Assembly (NCBI GenBank): GCA_024663395.1
Contig: JANFAH010000002.1
Coordinates: forward strand, 310,001 to 374,000
Source of the DNA: Pisolithus tinctorius
Lineage: Eukaryota; Basidiomycota; Agaricomycetes; Boletales; Pisolithaceae
Length of the DNA stretch: 64,000 bases
Direction of reading: 5' to 3'
Position numbers and translations under genes: made by a program
Notes under the pieces: generated by a model
What the model was told of the DNA's origin: nothing
What the model saw: the letters and a program-made list of their open reading frames with translations, nothing else
Database searches by the model: none
Shown: positions 46,010 to 55,443 of the stretch, in pieces
How positions within the stretch are numbered: the stretch's first letter is position 1
Layout of the letters: each line of letters starts with the position of its first letter

Positions 46010-49000
46010 GAACAAAGTCCAAGTGCAGATGTGAAGTGTTTCACCTTGATGCTAGGTAGAGGTTTGGTAAGGGTATCAGTGACCATGTCATCAGTAGGAC
46101 AATAAATTAAATGGAAGGAATGGTTTTCCACAGCAAAACAAATGAAATGGTATCATATGTTGATGTGCTTGGTGTGAGCATGGTAGCTGCCATCCTTGGT
46201 GAGTGCGATGGTGGATTGGCTGTCGGAATGCAGCAGGATATGTTGTTTGAGTGGTTGGAAGACTTCCCCAATGAGTCGTCAAAGCCACAGGCCCTCTTTG
46301 GCTGTGTGAGTTGCTGCAACGTACTCCACTTCAACAGTGGAGAGTTTTATGAGTTCTTGTTTCTGCAAAGCCCAACTGATAGCTCCTCCATCCAGTATAT
46401 AGGTGTATCTGCTTATAGCACATCAATGCTCCTGCGAAGCTCCATCTGCATCGGTATAGCCCTTGAGGCCTCATTCTGAATTTCCAAACATCAAAGCAAG
46501 CACTTTTGTGCCTGAGATATACCTGTAGATTTGTTTCATGGCTTCCCAGTGAGTCGTGTTGGGTGCATTGTTGAACTGTGTGACTGTGGAGACAGCAAAT
46601 GCAATATCTGGGTGTGTTCCAACAGCAAGGTGCATGAGGGAGCCTACAGCAGCACGGTAGGGTACATTCTTCATGCATGCAGCTTCTTTGGCTGGCTGTG
46701 GAATTTCTCCATGGGAGAGTTTTATGCTGGGGTCCATCAGAATTGCAGCAGGTTTGCAGTTGGTGAGGTTGTATTTCATTAGGATGGCCTTGATGTATGA
46801 CTGCTGTGACAGGGATATGGTGTGGGCTTCTCTATTCCACATCACCTTCATTCCAAGTAGCCAACTGATGGGCCCTAGGTCGGAGATTTTAAAACAAGTG
46901 CTGATCTCCTGTTTAAATGAGTGAATTAACGATGGGGAACTGCCTGTTACAGTGCAGTCATTGATGTGGCTGGTGAGGATGAGAATTTCCGATCCTATGC
47001 AACCATAGAATACTCCCCAGTCTGCATGTGCTCTGGTGAGCCCAAGATATGCGAGGGTAGCACTCAGCTTCTGGTACCACTGAAGTGCGCCTTGTTTTGA
47101 GCTGTACAATGCTACATTTAGCTTCCCAACTGGACAGGAAAAATTCCGCCCTACAGCATAGCCCTCAGGGAGCTCCATGTAGATGTCTTCACCATCTCCA
47201 AGTTTGCCATTGAGGAATGCTGAGTGGAAATCGAATACATCAATATCCCAGTCATTGCATGCAGCAATTGCTAGTATGGTGCAGAGAGATGCAAGTCTTG
47301 CGATGGGAGCATATGTTTTGTTGTAGTCAATGCCCTGGATCTGAGAGTAGCCCTTAGCAACTAGGCAGGCCTTGTACTTCTCAATATCTCTGGTGGCATT
47401 GTGTTTGATCTTGAAGACCCATTTGCATCCTATGATGTTTGCACCTTTGGGGCACTCAACAACATCCCAGGTATGTGCTTCCTCTAGGCTCTTTAATTCC
47501 GCATTTATGGCATTTTGCCACTTTGGCCAGTCAGCTCAGGATTTTGCCTCCTGTACTGTTGATGGATCCAGCCCTTTGGCTTCAGCCATCCCTGCCACCA
47601 TAGCATACACAATGTTAGTGTCATGCTCATCAGTAGCTAGTTCTTTGTCAAATATGTAGGTAGCATTCTCTTGGGATTTAGGGCTGTTAGGGTTGCTGTC
47701 ACTCTCTCGGAGTTCTTTTACAAAGTCAAGAGGGATGCACCCATCACAAGTGCCTTCCCCTGCACATAGGTGCCTCATATAGTCTGATTCGAAGTGCTGG
47801 CAAGTGGAACAATGAGGTTGAGGTGGAGGTGTTTCAAAATTCTCTCCAAGTGGGTCTGAAATAAGTCTCAGAATTTCCAAAGTTGCTTTGGTGGGTTGCT
47901 CAACTATCTGCAGGTCCTCAGAATTTCCCTGTGAAGCTGCGGAGTTTCGTTCTGAGGCTTCAGAATTTCCTCCTGAGGTGTCAGAATTCCCCTGCTCCCC
48001 CTCGAGCAGCACACCATGTGGTATGGACACATCTCAGCACTCAAAAATGACACTTCTTTCAATTCCAATTGCTCATGTGTCAGGCCAGTAGATGTGGTGG
48101 CCATCACTCTCAGGGTCAAAACCTACCCAGTGTCTGTCTTGGGCTTGCATGTCTAGTTTGGAGCCAGAGGTGTCATGGACCTTGACACAACATCCCCAGA
48201 CCAGAATTTTTGAGAGGTCAGGTGGTCTTTGGTAGAGCATTTCATAGGGAGTTTTTGTGCCTAGATGGCAAGTCGATGAGTGATTTTTGAGCCAAGTGGC
48301 ATGCATAATGGCCTCCCCCCAGAGGTTCTTGGGTAGGCCACTGGCATGAATCATCGCACATACATGCTCAATGAGTGTTCTGTTGAGTTGTTCTGCAACT
48401 CTGTTGTGTTCAGGGGTATCATGGACAGTTATGCATTGTTCTGTGCCTTGGGATTTCAGATATTCTGAAAATTCCACACTAAGATATTCTCCCCCTCAAT
48501 CTGAGTGAAGTTGCTTGACTTTGGTGTCGAATTGTGTGTTCAGCCATGCTTTGTAGGCCTTGTATGATGTGAAGGTCTCAGCTTTTGTCTTCTGGAGGTA
48601 CAGCTTGGTGTAGTGGGTGTGGTCGTCCATGAATGACACATAGTACTGACTGTGGCCAGGGGTTTGGACCAGAGAAGGTCCCCAAAGGTCTGTGTGGACC
48701 TCATCACCAAGGTGTTCATGGTGGGGTGGGTCGTGCTCCTTCCTGATGGGCTTCTGAGTTGCTTTGGCATATTCACATGAATTGCACGTGCCCATGGTGG
48801 AATGTGCCTCATCCAGTTTAATTCCAGTGATTGTGCTGTCCTTGAGCATGTGCTGGATGGCTTTGGGAGCAATGTGGCCAAGCCTGATGTGAATCTCCTC
48901 CATGGTGAGGGATTCCATGGCCTTGGCTAGGCCTGCAAAGGCACGATGAGCTTGTTTGAGGCAGTAGAGGCCTTTTTGCATCAGAATGTCAGCTACTTTC

Positions 49001-49035
49001 TTTTTCCAAGTGTCAAAAATTTAACAATGCTTGTC
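46010..49035 (-). pseudogene. Copia copy 1 integrase, RT and RNase H region
   Basis: Integrase: zinc-binding HIRLGHI...CNSCEYAK, core DEVHTDLWGPS, FMDDHTHYTKLYLQ, then LHSD-stop-GGEYLS and NRVAEQLNRTLIEH. RT: KWQNAINAELKSLEE, CKWVFKIKHN, DVFDFHSAFLNGKL, MELPEGYAVG, QWYQKLSATLAYLGL, the catalytic site as HINDC (46957-46968), SDLGPISWLLGMKV. RNase H: DADGASQEH-like and WLSTVE-like blocks near 46330-46110. Stops and frame changes occur throughout. The purine tract TTGAGGGGGAG (45996-46006) precedes the 3' LTR. Confidence 0.8.
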
Positions 49036-50391
49036 TCAGAATAATGCTGCATACCCAGCAACATCAAGTTTGCTGACAGAAACAAGTGTGATTCCCATCT
49101 TGGGAGCATAGAGCACATCCTTGAGTTGAATATGGGTTTGCATAGTGCCATTTGGGAGTGAGATTGCAAGGTTGCCTTGTCCAATGGCATGAAAGGTGTG
49201 ATTGTTGGCAGCAGTAATAGGTTTGGGTATGATTGGCTTGTAATTGAGGAATTTGCCATGGTAGGAGGACATATGATGTGAAGCGCCTGAGTTGAACAGG
49301 ATGGTTTCCTCTGCAGAATTTAGGCTTTCACCTGCAAGCAGAGCATGGTCATAGTTGTTCATGTATGTGTCTTCTTCATCATTAACAATATCCTGGGGGT
49401 TCAGAATTTCTTCCTCCACAATTTCCATTAGCCAATCGTCATCCTGCAGGTGTGCTAGCCAAACTCCATCAGGTTTGGAGTCAGCACTGGTCTGTGCACT
49501 CGAGCTAGCTGATGCACTGGCCACAGTGGCCGCTTTTCTGGTGCCTTTCTCCTTCTTTTTCCCTTTCCCCTTGTTCTGGAACCACTTGGGCACTTGCCCA
49601 GCTTTTCTGCCACCCTCTTCCCAGCATTGGTCTTTCATATGACCTTTCTTTCTGCAGTCTTCACAATTCAGCTTCTTTCCATCCTTCACTGAGTAAGCCA
49701 CATCTTTGGAATTTCCAGTGTTGCCCCTTTTCATCCACATTTGGTGCCTATCATATTCATCAGAAATTACTTTAATGATGAAGTCTGGAGATAGGTCCTT
49801 TTGCATGACTAGGGCTGAAGACATCATAGCTGCAAGGTTGGAGTTGTGAGAAGCAGGAAGTGAACTGAGGATGATAGCTGTGAAGTCATTGTCTGTGATT
49901 GACTGTCCAAGTGTGGCAAGTTGTTCATGCAGTGCACGCATCTTGTCGAAGTGAGTGCAGACATTGCCATTTTCTGAACAGCAGGATTCTTGGAGCTTTC
50001 TCTGCAGATTGATTGTGACAATGTGAGAGCAGTTTTGGAAATGGTCAGTGAGCACACCCCACACACTCTTCCCAGTCTCTTCCTTCAGGACTCGAAGGAA
50101 TAGGGATTCCAGGAGTGACACAGTGATCACTTGCTTGATGTATCCATTGTCCTTTGCCCATTGCCAAAGTTTTTCTGGGTATTTGTTAACAGGTTTTTGC
50201 TCCATGGCTGTGGGCTTCCAGGAGGAGTCTTTCCCTGCTGAAGGGTCCTCTGGTTTCGCATCCAAGCCAGTCAGGTGTCCAATCAGCCCTTTTGAGCTGA
50301 TGGCCCATTCAACCCAAGCCTTGTAATATAGCCAGTTGCTTCTGTCTGCATTTAGGGTTGGGACTTGTAAGGAATGATCATCTTTTGCCAT
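49036..50391 (-). pseudogene. Copia copy 1 Gag and protease region
   Basis: ATG at 50389-50391 starts MAKDDHSLQVPTLNADRSNW. The Gag body has VWGVLTDHFQNCSHIVTINL. A zinc knuckle C-x2-C-x4-H-x4-C (CEDCRKKGHMKDQC) lies at about 49630-49670. A Lys-rich stretch follows, then the protease motif written NSGASHHMS, where the catalytic Asp would be expected in place of Asn. The frame closes near 49036 after GYAALF; integrase continues after a frame change. Confidence 0.8.
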
Positions 50392-50440
50392 AGTGGGTAT
50401 TGATGCTGCATATTAACTCTTTTGGAATTAGAGTGCGAGA

Positions 50441-50455
50441 GTGGGGCTCATAACC
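50441..50455 (-). other. Copia primer-binding site matching initiator tRNA-Met anticodon arm
   Basis: Directly next to the 5' LTR, the minus strand reads GGTTATGAGCCCCAC. Its first 12 nt are complementary to the conserved GGGCUCAUAACC of eukaryotic initiator tRNA-Met, as in half-tRNA primed copia elements. Confidence 0.7.
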
Positions 50456-50646
50456 TAATGAAGGTATGAGTTTCTCAGTGTACAAAGTAGTCACTGAGGT
50501 AGAAAACAATGGTGCAGAAAATTTATAGTACAGTAATTAGTAAGCACATTGACATCAGAATTTAATTCCAAGGGTTGGGGAGAAATTCTGAGCCCTCTGG
50601 GCGAAACTCCAAGATGCTACTGTAATTCCGGATCACATTCTCGACA
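50456..50646 (-). repeat. Copia copy 1, 5' LTR
   Basis: 191 bp; minus-strand start TGTCGAGAATG. Differs from its partner mostly by C/T and G/A changes. Confidence 0.85.
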
Positions 50647-50651
50647 TTTTG

Positions 50652-51549
50652 TTGGGTCAAATCGCCCAATTGCAGGTACCATGAATTCACCTAAACAAGC
50701 TACGCAGTAGAAGACTACTGTAAGGCAAGTGTATATTGCTGTGTCCCTGGGATTATTCAAGTCCATTAACGAATGGAAAAGCTCGAGGGTGTTCATGTGT
50801 AATGGTTCACACAGAGCTTGTTTGGATGAAGCAGGGGCTAAGTGTGAGGCTCCCTCCAATATGGCTTGGAGCTCCTCAGGGTTAATGTTCCAGGGTAAAC
50901 TGTGTAGGAGGTGCCATGCTCTCAAACTGGCTGTGAAGTTTGATAGGGCCAATCCTGAATAGGAACTGGTGCAACTGGAGAGGAAAGCTAGCAGTGTGTT
51001 GGCTGCAATGGGGGCTCGCTGGGCTTTGGACAATCTGTGGGTGTTGCAGAAGACGTGATAGGTGAGCAGCCCCACACCATAAGCTTCCTTGGTTTTCTCC
51101 ACCCAGGAAGCTCCTATCACTTCAAGAATGCGATCGACTTGTTGATTTGTTATTGGGTGTGTGTCCTCTCTCTCCGAGCCATGAGCGACTCTTGATTGTG
51201 TAGGGGGTGGTTGCCATAGTCTCAAGCATTCTTTGGCTAGGCAATGGGGACATAGTGGTGAAGGTCATGGGGTCAAACCTGGATGATAAGGGTGTGGAGG
51301 GGCTGTGGAGGGTAGAGAGTGTTCAGGTGTTGTTAGTGGGGCATCAAAGCACTGGCATAGTTCAGATTTGGTTGTCAAGGAGGGATTGTTGGATGAGATT
51401 ATACTCTTCTGCAGCAGTTGCTTCCCTTCGCTCTTTGGCCTTGAGAGTGATCCAAGCATGGTCAATGATCTTGGCTGCTGGAGAGGGGTATGCTCCTTCT
51501 CTCCTGAGGTGGAGTTCAGTATGGTTGGGGGGGGGGGCAGTTGCATCAA
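50652..51549 (-). pseudogene. Tyrosine recombinase, N-terminal half
   Basis: An N-terminal Ser/Pro-rich region (51265-51549) meets a stop near 51265. The SAM-like DNA-binding domain then reads QQVDRILEVIGASWVEKTKE, YGVGLLTYHVFC, FTASLRAWHLLHSLPW. The catalytic domain starts with TAIYTCLTVVFYCVACLGEF. The Arg of box I expected in A-R-x-G-E is Cys here (TGT, 50695-50697). Confidence 0.65.
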
Positions 51550-51580
51550 TGATGAAGGGTTGGATAGGGATAGGGATAGA

Positions 51581-51821
51581 TAACGAAGGTATGAGTATCT
51601 ACACTATGTCAGTACTGAGTAAACAAATGTAAGTATAAGTATGCTCACCTCAGTGTATGAAGTAATCACTGAGGTGGAAAAGAACAGTGTGGAAAATTTA
51701 TAGTACCATAATTAGTAAGCATAGTGACATCGGAATTTAATTCCAAGGGTCAGGGAGAAACTCTGAGCCCTCTGGGTGAAACTCCGAGATGCTACTGTAA
51801 TTCTGGATCACATTCTCGACA
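51581..51821 (-). repeat. Copia copy 2, 3' LTR
   Basis: 241 bp. It is like the LTRs of copy 1 but with about 50 extra bp near the low-coordinate end (51593-51650). This copy keeps CG at 51584-51585 where the other LTRs have TG or CA. Confidence 0.8.
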
Positions 51822-52101
51822 CCCCCCCTCAATCAGAATGAAGTCTGAGTGCAGATGTGAAGTGTTTCACCTTGATGCTTGGTAAGGGTTTGGTAAGGGT
51901 ATCAGTGACCATGTCATCAGTAGGACAGTAAATTAAATGAAAGGAATGGTTTTCCACAGTGAAACAAATGAAATGGTATTGTATATCAATGTGCTTGGTG
52001 CAAGCATGGTAACTGCCATCCTTGGTGAGTGCAATGGTGGATTGGCTGTCGGAATACAGTGGGATAGGATGTTTGAGTGGTCAGAAAACTTCCCTGATGA
52101 G

Positions 52102-53480
52102 TCATTGAAGCCACAGGCCCTCTTTGGCTGCATGAGTTGCTGTGACATACTCTGCTTCAGCAGTGGAGAGCATTATGAGTTCTTGTTTCTGTGAAGCCCA
52201 ACTGACAGCTCCACCATCTAGTAGGTAGGCATATCCACTTATAGCACATTGATGCTCCTGTGAAGCTCCATCTGCATTGGTATAGCCCTCAAGGCCTTGT
52301 TCTAAATTTCTGAACATCAAAGTGAGCACTTTTGTGCCTGAGATATACCTGTAGATTTGTTTCACAGCTTCCCAGTGAGTCATGTTGGGTGTGTTGTTGA
52401 ACTGTGCAACTGTGGAGACAGCAAATGCAATGTCAGGGCACATTCCATCAGTGAGGTGCATGAGGGAGCCAACAGCAGCTTGGTAGGGTATGTTCTTCAT
52501 GTGTGCAGCTTCTTTGGCTGGCTGCAGAATTTCTCCATGAGAGAGTTTTATGCCAGGGTCCATCAGAATTGTGGCTGGCTTGCAGTTGGTGAGGTTGTAT
52601 TTCATTAGGATGGCCTTGATGTATGACTGCTGCGACAGAGATATGGTGCAGGCTTCTCTATTCCATGTCACCTTCATTCCAAGTAGCCAACTGATGGGTC
52701 CTAGGTCAGAGATTTTGAAACAAGTGCTGATTTCTTCTTTGAATGAGTGAATTAGTGGCAGGGAACTGCCTGTTACAGTGCAGTCATTGACATGGCTGGC
52801 AAGTATGAGAATTTCTGATCCTATGTGACCATAGAATACTCCCCAGTCTGCATGTGCTCTGGTGAGCCCAAGATCTGCAAGGGTAGCACTCAGCTTCTGG
52901 TACCATTGAAGTGCACCTTGTTTTGAGCCATATAATGCTACATTTAGCTTCCCAACTGGACGGGAAAAATTCCGCCCTACAGTGTAGCCCTCAGGGAGCT
53001 CCATGTAGATGTCTTCGCCATCTCTGAGTTTGCCATTGAGGAATGCCGAGTGGAAATCAAATACATCAATATCCCAGTCATTGTGTGCAGCAATTGCTAG
53101 TATGGTGCAAAGAGATGCAAGTCTAGTGACAGGAGCATATGTTTCATCATAGTCAATGACCTGGATCTGAGAGTAGCCCTTAGCAACTAGGCAGGCCTTG
53201 TACTTCTCAATTTCTCCAGCAGCATTGTGTTTGATCTTGAAAACCCATTTGCATCCTATGACATTTGCACCTTTGGGGTACTCAACAACATCCCAGGTAT
53301 GTGCTTCCTCTAGGCTCTTTAATTCCGCATTTATGGCATTTTGCCACTTTGGCCAGTCAGCATGGGATTTCGCCTCATGGACTGTTGATGGGTCTAGCCC
53401 TTCGGCTTTGGCCATCCCTGCCACCATAGCATACACAATGTTGGTGTCATCTTCATCAGCAGCTAGTTCTTTGTCAAATA
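52102..53480 (-). pseudogene. Copia copy 2 RT and RNase H region
   Basis: A 444-codon frame without stops (52102-53436): ADWPKWQNAINAELKSLEE, CKWVFKIKHNAAGEIEKYK, YDETYAPVTRLASL, FHSAFLNGKLRDGEDIYM, KQGALQWYQKLSATLADLGL, catalytic site HVNDC (Asn codon 52786-52788), LGPISWLLGMKVTWNRE, RNase H YTNADGASQEH and LSTAEAEYVTATHAAKEG. It is better preserved than copy 1, but the RT box still shows Asn for the first Asp. Confidence 0.8.
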
Positions 53481-53496
53481 CATAGGTAGCATTTTC

Positions 53497-54915
53497 TCAA
53501 GATTTTGGGCTGTTTGGGTTGCTATCACTCTCTTGGAGTTCTTTTATGAAGTCAAGAGGGATGTGCCCATCACAAGTGCCTTCCCCTGCATGTAGGTGCC
53601 TCATGTAGTCTGATTTGAAGCGCTGGCAAGTGGAACAATGAGGTTGAGGTGGAGGTGTTTTGAAATTCTCTCTGAGTGGGTCCAAAATGAGTCTTGGAAT
53701 TTCCAAAGTTGCTTTGGTGGGTTGCTCAACCATCTGCAAGGCCTTGGAATTTCCCTGTGAAGCTGCGGAATTCCATTCTGAGGCTTCAGAATTTCATTTT
53801 GAGGTTTCGGAATTCCCCTGCTCCCCCTCGAGCAGCACACCATGTGGTATGGACACATCTCGGTGCTCAAAAATGACACTTCTGTCAATTCTGATTGCTC
53901 ATGTGTCAGGCCAGTAGATGTGGTGGCCATCACTCTCAGGGTCAAAACCTACCCAGTGTCTGTCTTGGGCTTGCATGTCTAGTTTGGAGCCAGAGGTGTC
54001 ATGGACCTTGACACAACATCCCCAGACCAGAATTTTTGAGAGGTCAGGTGGTCTTTGGTAGAGCATTTCATAGGGAGTTTTTGTGCCTAGATGGCAAGTT
54101 GACAAGCAGTTTTTGAGCCAGGTCGCATGCATGATGGCCTCCCCCCAGAGGTTCTTGGGTAGGCCACTGGCATGAATCATCGCATGTATGCACTCAACGA
54201 GTGTTCTGTTGAGTTGTTCTGCAACTCCATTGTGTTTGGGGGTATCATGGACGGTTATGCATTGTTCTGTGCCTCAGGATTTCAGATATTCCGAAAATTC
54301 CGCACTAAGATATTCTCCCCCATGATCCAAGTGAAGTCGCTTGACTTTGGTGTCAAACTGCGTGTTCAGCCATGCTTTGTAGGCTTTGTATGACTTGAAG
54401 GTCTCAGCCTTCGTCTTCTGCAAGAATAGGGTGGTATAATGAGTGTGGTCATCTGTGAATGACATGTAGTATTGACTATGGCCTGGGGTTTGCATTGGAG
54501 AAGGTCCCCAGAGATCTGTGTGGACCTCATCACCTAGATGTTCATGGCAGGGTGGGTCGTGCTCCTTCCCAATGGGCTTCCAAGTCACTTTGGCATATTC
54601 ACATGAATTGCATGCACCCATGGTGGAATGCACTTCATCCAGTTTAATTCTGCTGATTGTGCCATCCTTCAGCATGTGCCAGATGGCTTCAGGAGTGATG
54701 TGGCCAAGCCTGACATGTATCTCCTCCATGGTGAGGGATTCTGTGGCCTTAGCTAGGCCTGCAAAGGCATGATGAGCTTGTTTGAGGCAGTAGAGGCCCT
54801 TCTGCATCAGAATTCCAGCTACTTTCTTTTTCCAAGCATTGAAGATTTGACAATGCTTGTCATGGAATAATGCCGCATACCCAGTGACATCAAGTTTGCT
54901 GACAGAAACAAGTGT
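53497..54915 (-). pseudogene. Copia copy 2 integrase region
   Basis: From the right: SVSKLDVTGYAALF (end of protease part), HVRLGHITPEAIWHML with CNSCEYAKVTW (zinc-binding), DEVHTDLWGPS, FTDDHTHYTTLFLQ, LHLDHGGEYLSAEF, a stop after the EYLKS block, then NLWGEAIMHATWLKN and the C-terminal GVKV-type domain (CCVKVHDTSGSKLDM), and a spacer to RT. Gag is absent. Confidence 0.75.
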
Positions 54916-55381
54916 TGTAGGGAACATGAACCTTTTCCCTATGAGAAGTTGTGCTTCAGTTGGGTTGAAGGGAAGGTTTGAGGGTGAAGAGTGTAGGAGA
55001 GAGTCGAGGGGGATTTGGACTTAGGGGTTGTGGCTGAAAAAGGCTTGGTGTCGAGAGATAGAGAGCTGACTAAGCACACAGGTGGTCATGGTGCATGCCA
55101 CATCACTTAACAAAAAACTACAGTACAGCAGGGACCAGAATATGGTACTAGTCATCACCATCTACTCTGTGTTCTTGCTTTAGAGAGCAAACACCAGCTC
55201 CTTTCTGCGAAGGTCCTTCTTTAGAGACAAGAAATAATTTTCTAGGGCGAGTTCCCTTTTTGTTCATCTAAAGTACTTACCCTGCATCCCAAGCAAAGCC
55301 CCTTCAGGGTCGACCTGACTCGAGCAGAACCTACCTCTTCTGGAGTTGGAGTTCTTGGCCATCAAAAATCTCTTTCTTACA
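54916..55381 (+). repeat. Ty3 element 2, 5' LTR
   Basis: 466 bp between the copia breakpoint and the TGG of the primer-binding site. Termini TGT...ACA. The partner LTR is outside the window. Confidence 0.65.
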
Positions 55382-55383
55382 CT

Positions 55384-55400
55384 TGGAGCCCACCACATGG
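55384..55400 (+). other. Primer-binding site of Ty3 element 2
   Basis: TGGAGCCCACCACATGG, 2 nt after the LTR. TGG pairs with the CCA end of a tRNA; the tRNA is not identified. Confidence 0.5.
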
Positions 55401-55443
55401 GGCTTCAACCAACAAACAGGAAGTAAAGTACAACCTCAGGCGA

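Larger units (their letters stand above)
45805..50646 (-). mobile_element. Ty1/copia retrotransposon copy 1, full length
   Basis: The two 191-bp LTRs (45805-45995 and 50456-50646) share TGTC...AATG at one end and CATACCTT..TTA at the other. The element is flanked by TTTTG at 45800-45804 and 50647-50651. Minus-strand order is 5' LTR, primer-binding site, gag, protease, integrase, RT, RNase H, purine tract, 3' LTR, which is copia order (integrase before RT). Several TGA codons and lost catalytic residues make it inactive. Confidence 0.9.
45301..51580 (-). mobile_element. Tyrosine-recombinase element (Crypton-like), interrupted by a copia element
   Basis: The recombinase gene reads from about 51549 down to 50652, is interrupted by the complete copia element at 45805-50646, and continues from 45799 to about 45310. 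Excising the copia with one TTTTG duplication joins GRFDPTK to HITQAHVTHL without a frame change, proving it was one gene. No terminal repeats of the element were identified; its 5' flank was hit by a second copia at 51581. Confidence 0.65.
51581..54915 (-). mobile_element. Ty1/copia copy 2, interrupted at its right side
   Basis: Same family as copy 1 and same orientation: 3' LTR (51581-51821), purine tract, then RNase H, RT and integrase sequence up to 54915. There the homology to copy 1 ends exactly at AGTGT and a Ty3 LTR (TGTAGGG) starts. The gag and 5' LTR of this copy should lie beyond the window, on the far side of the inserted Ty3 element. Confidence 0.85.

Noticed and set aside
51555..51580. 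GGGATA repeats resembling telomeric sequence
   Set aside because: Only three short units, not TTAGGG, and inside the recombinase flank.
54913..54918. Alternative LTR start TGTTG at 54913
   Set aside because: Copia copy 1 shares AGTGT up to 54915, so TGTAGGG at 54916 is the better boundary.
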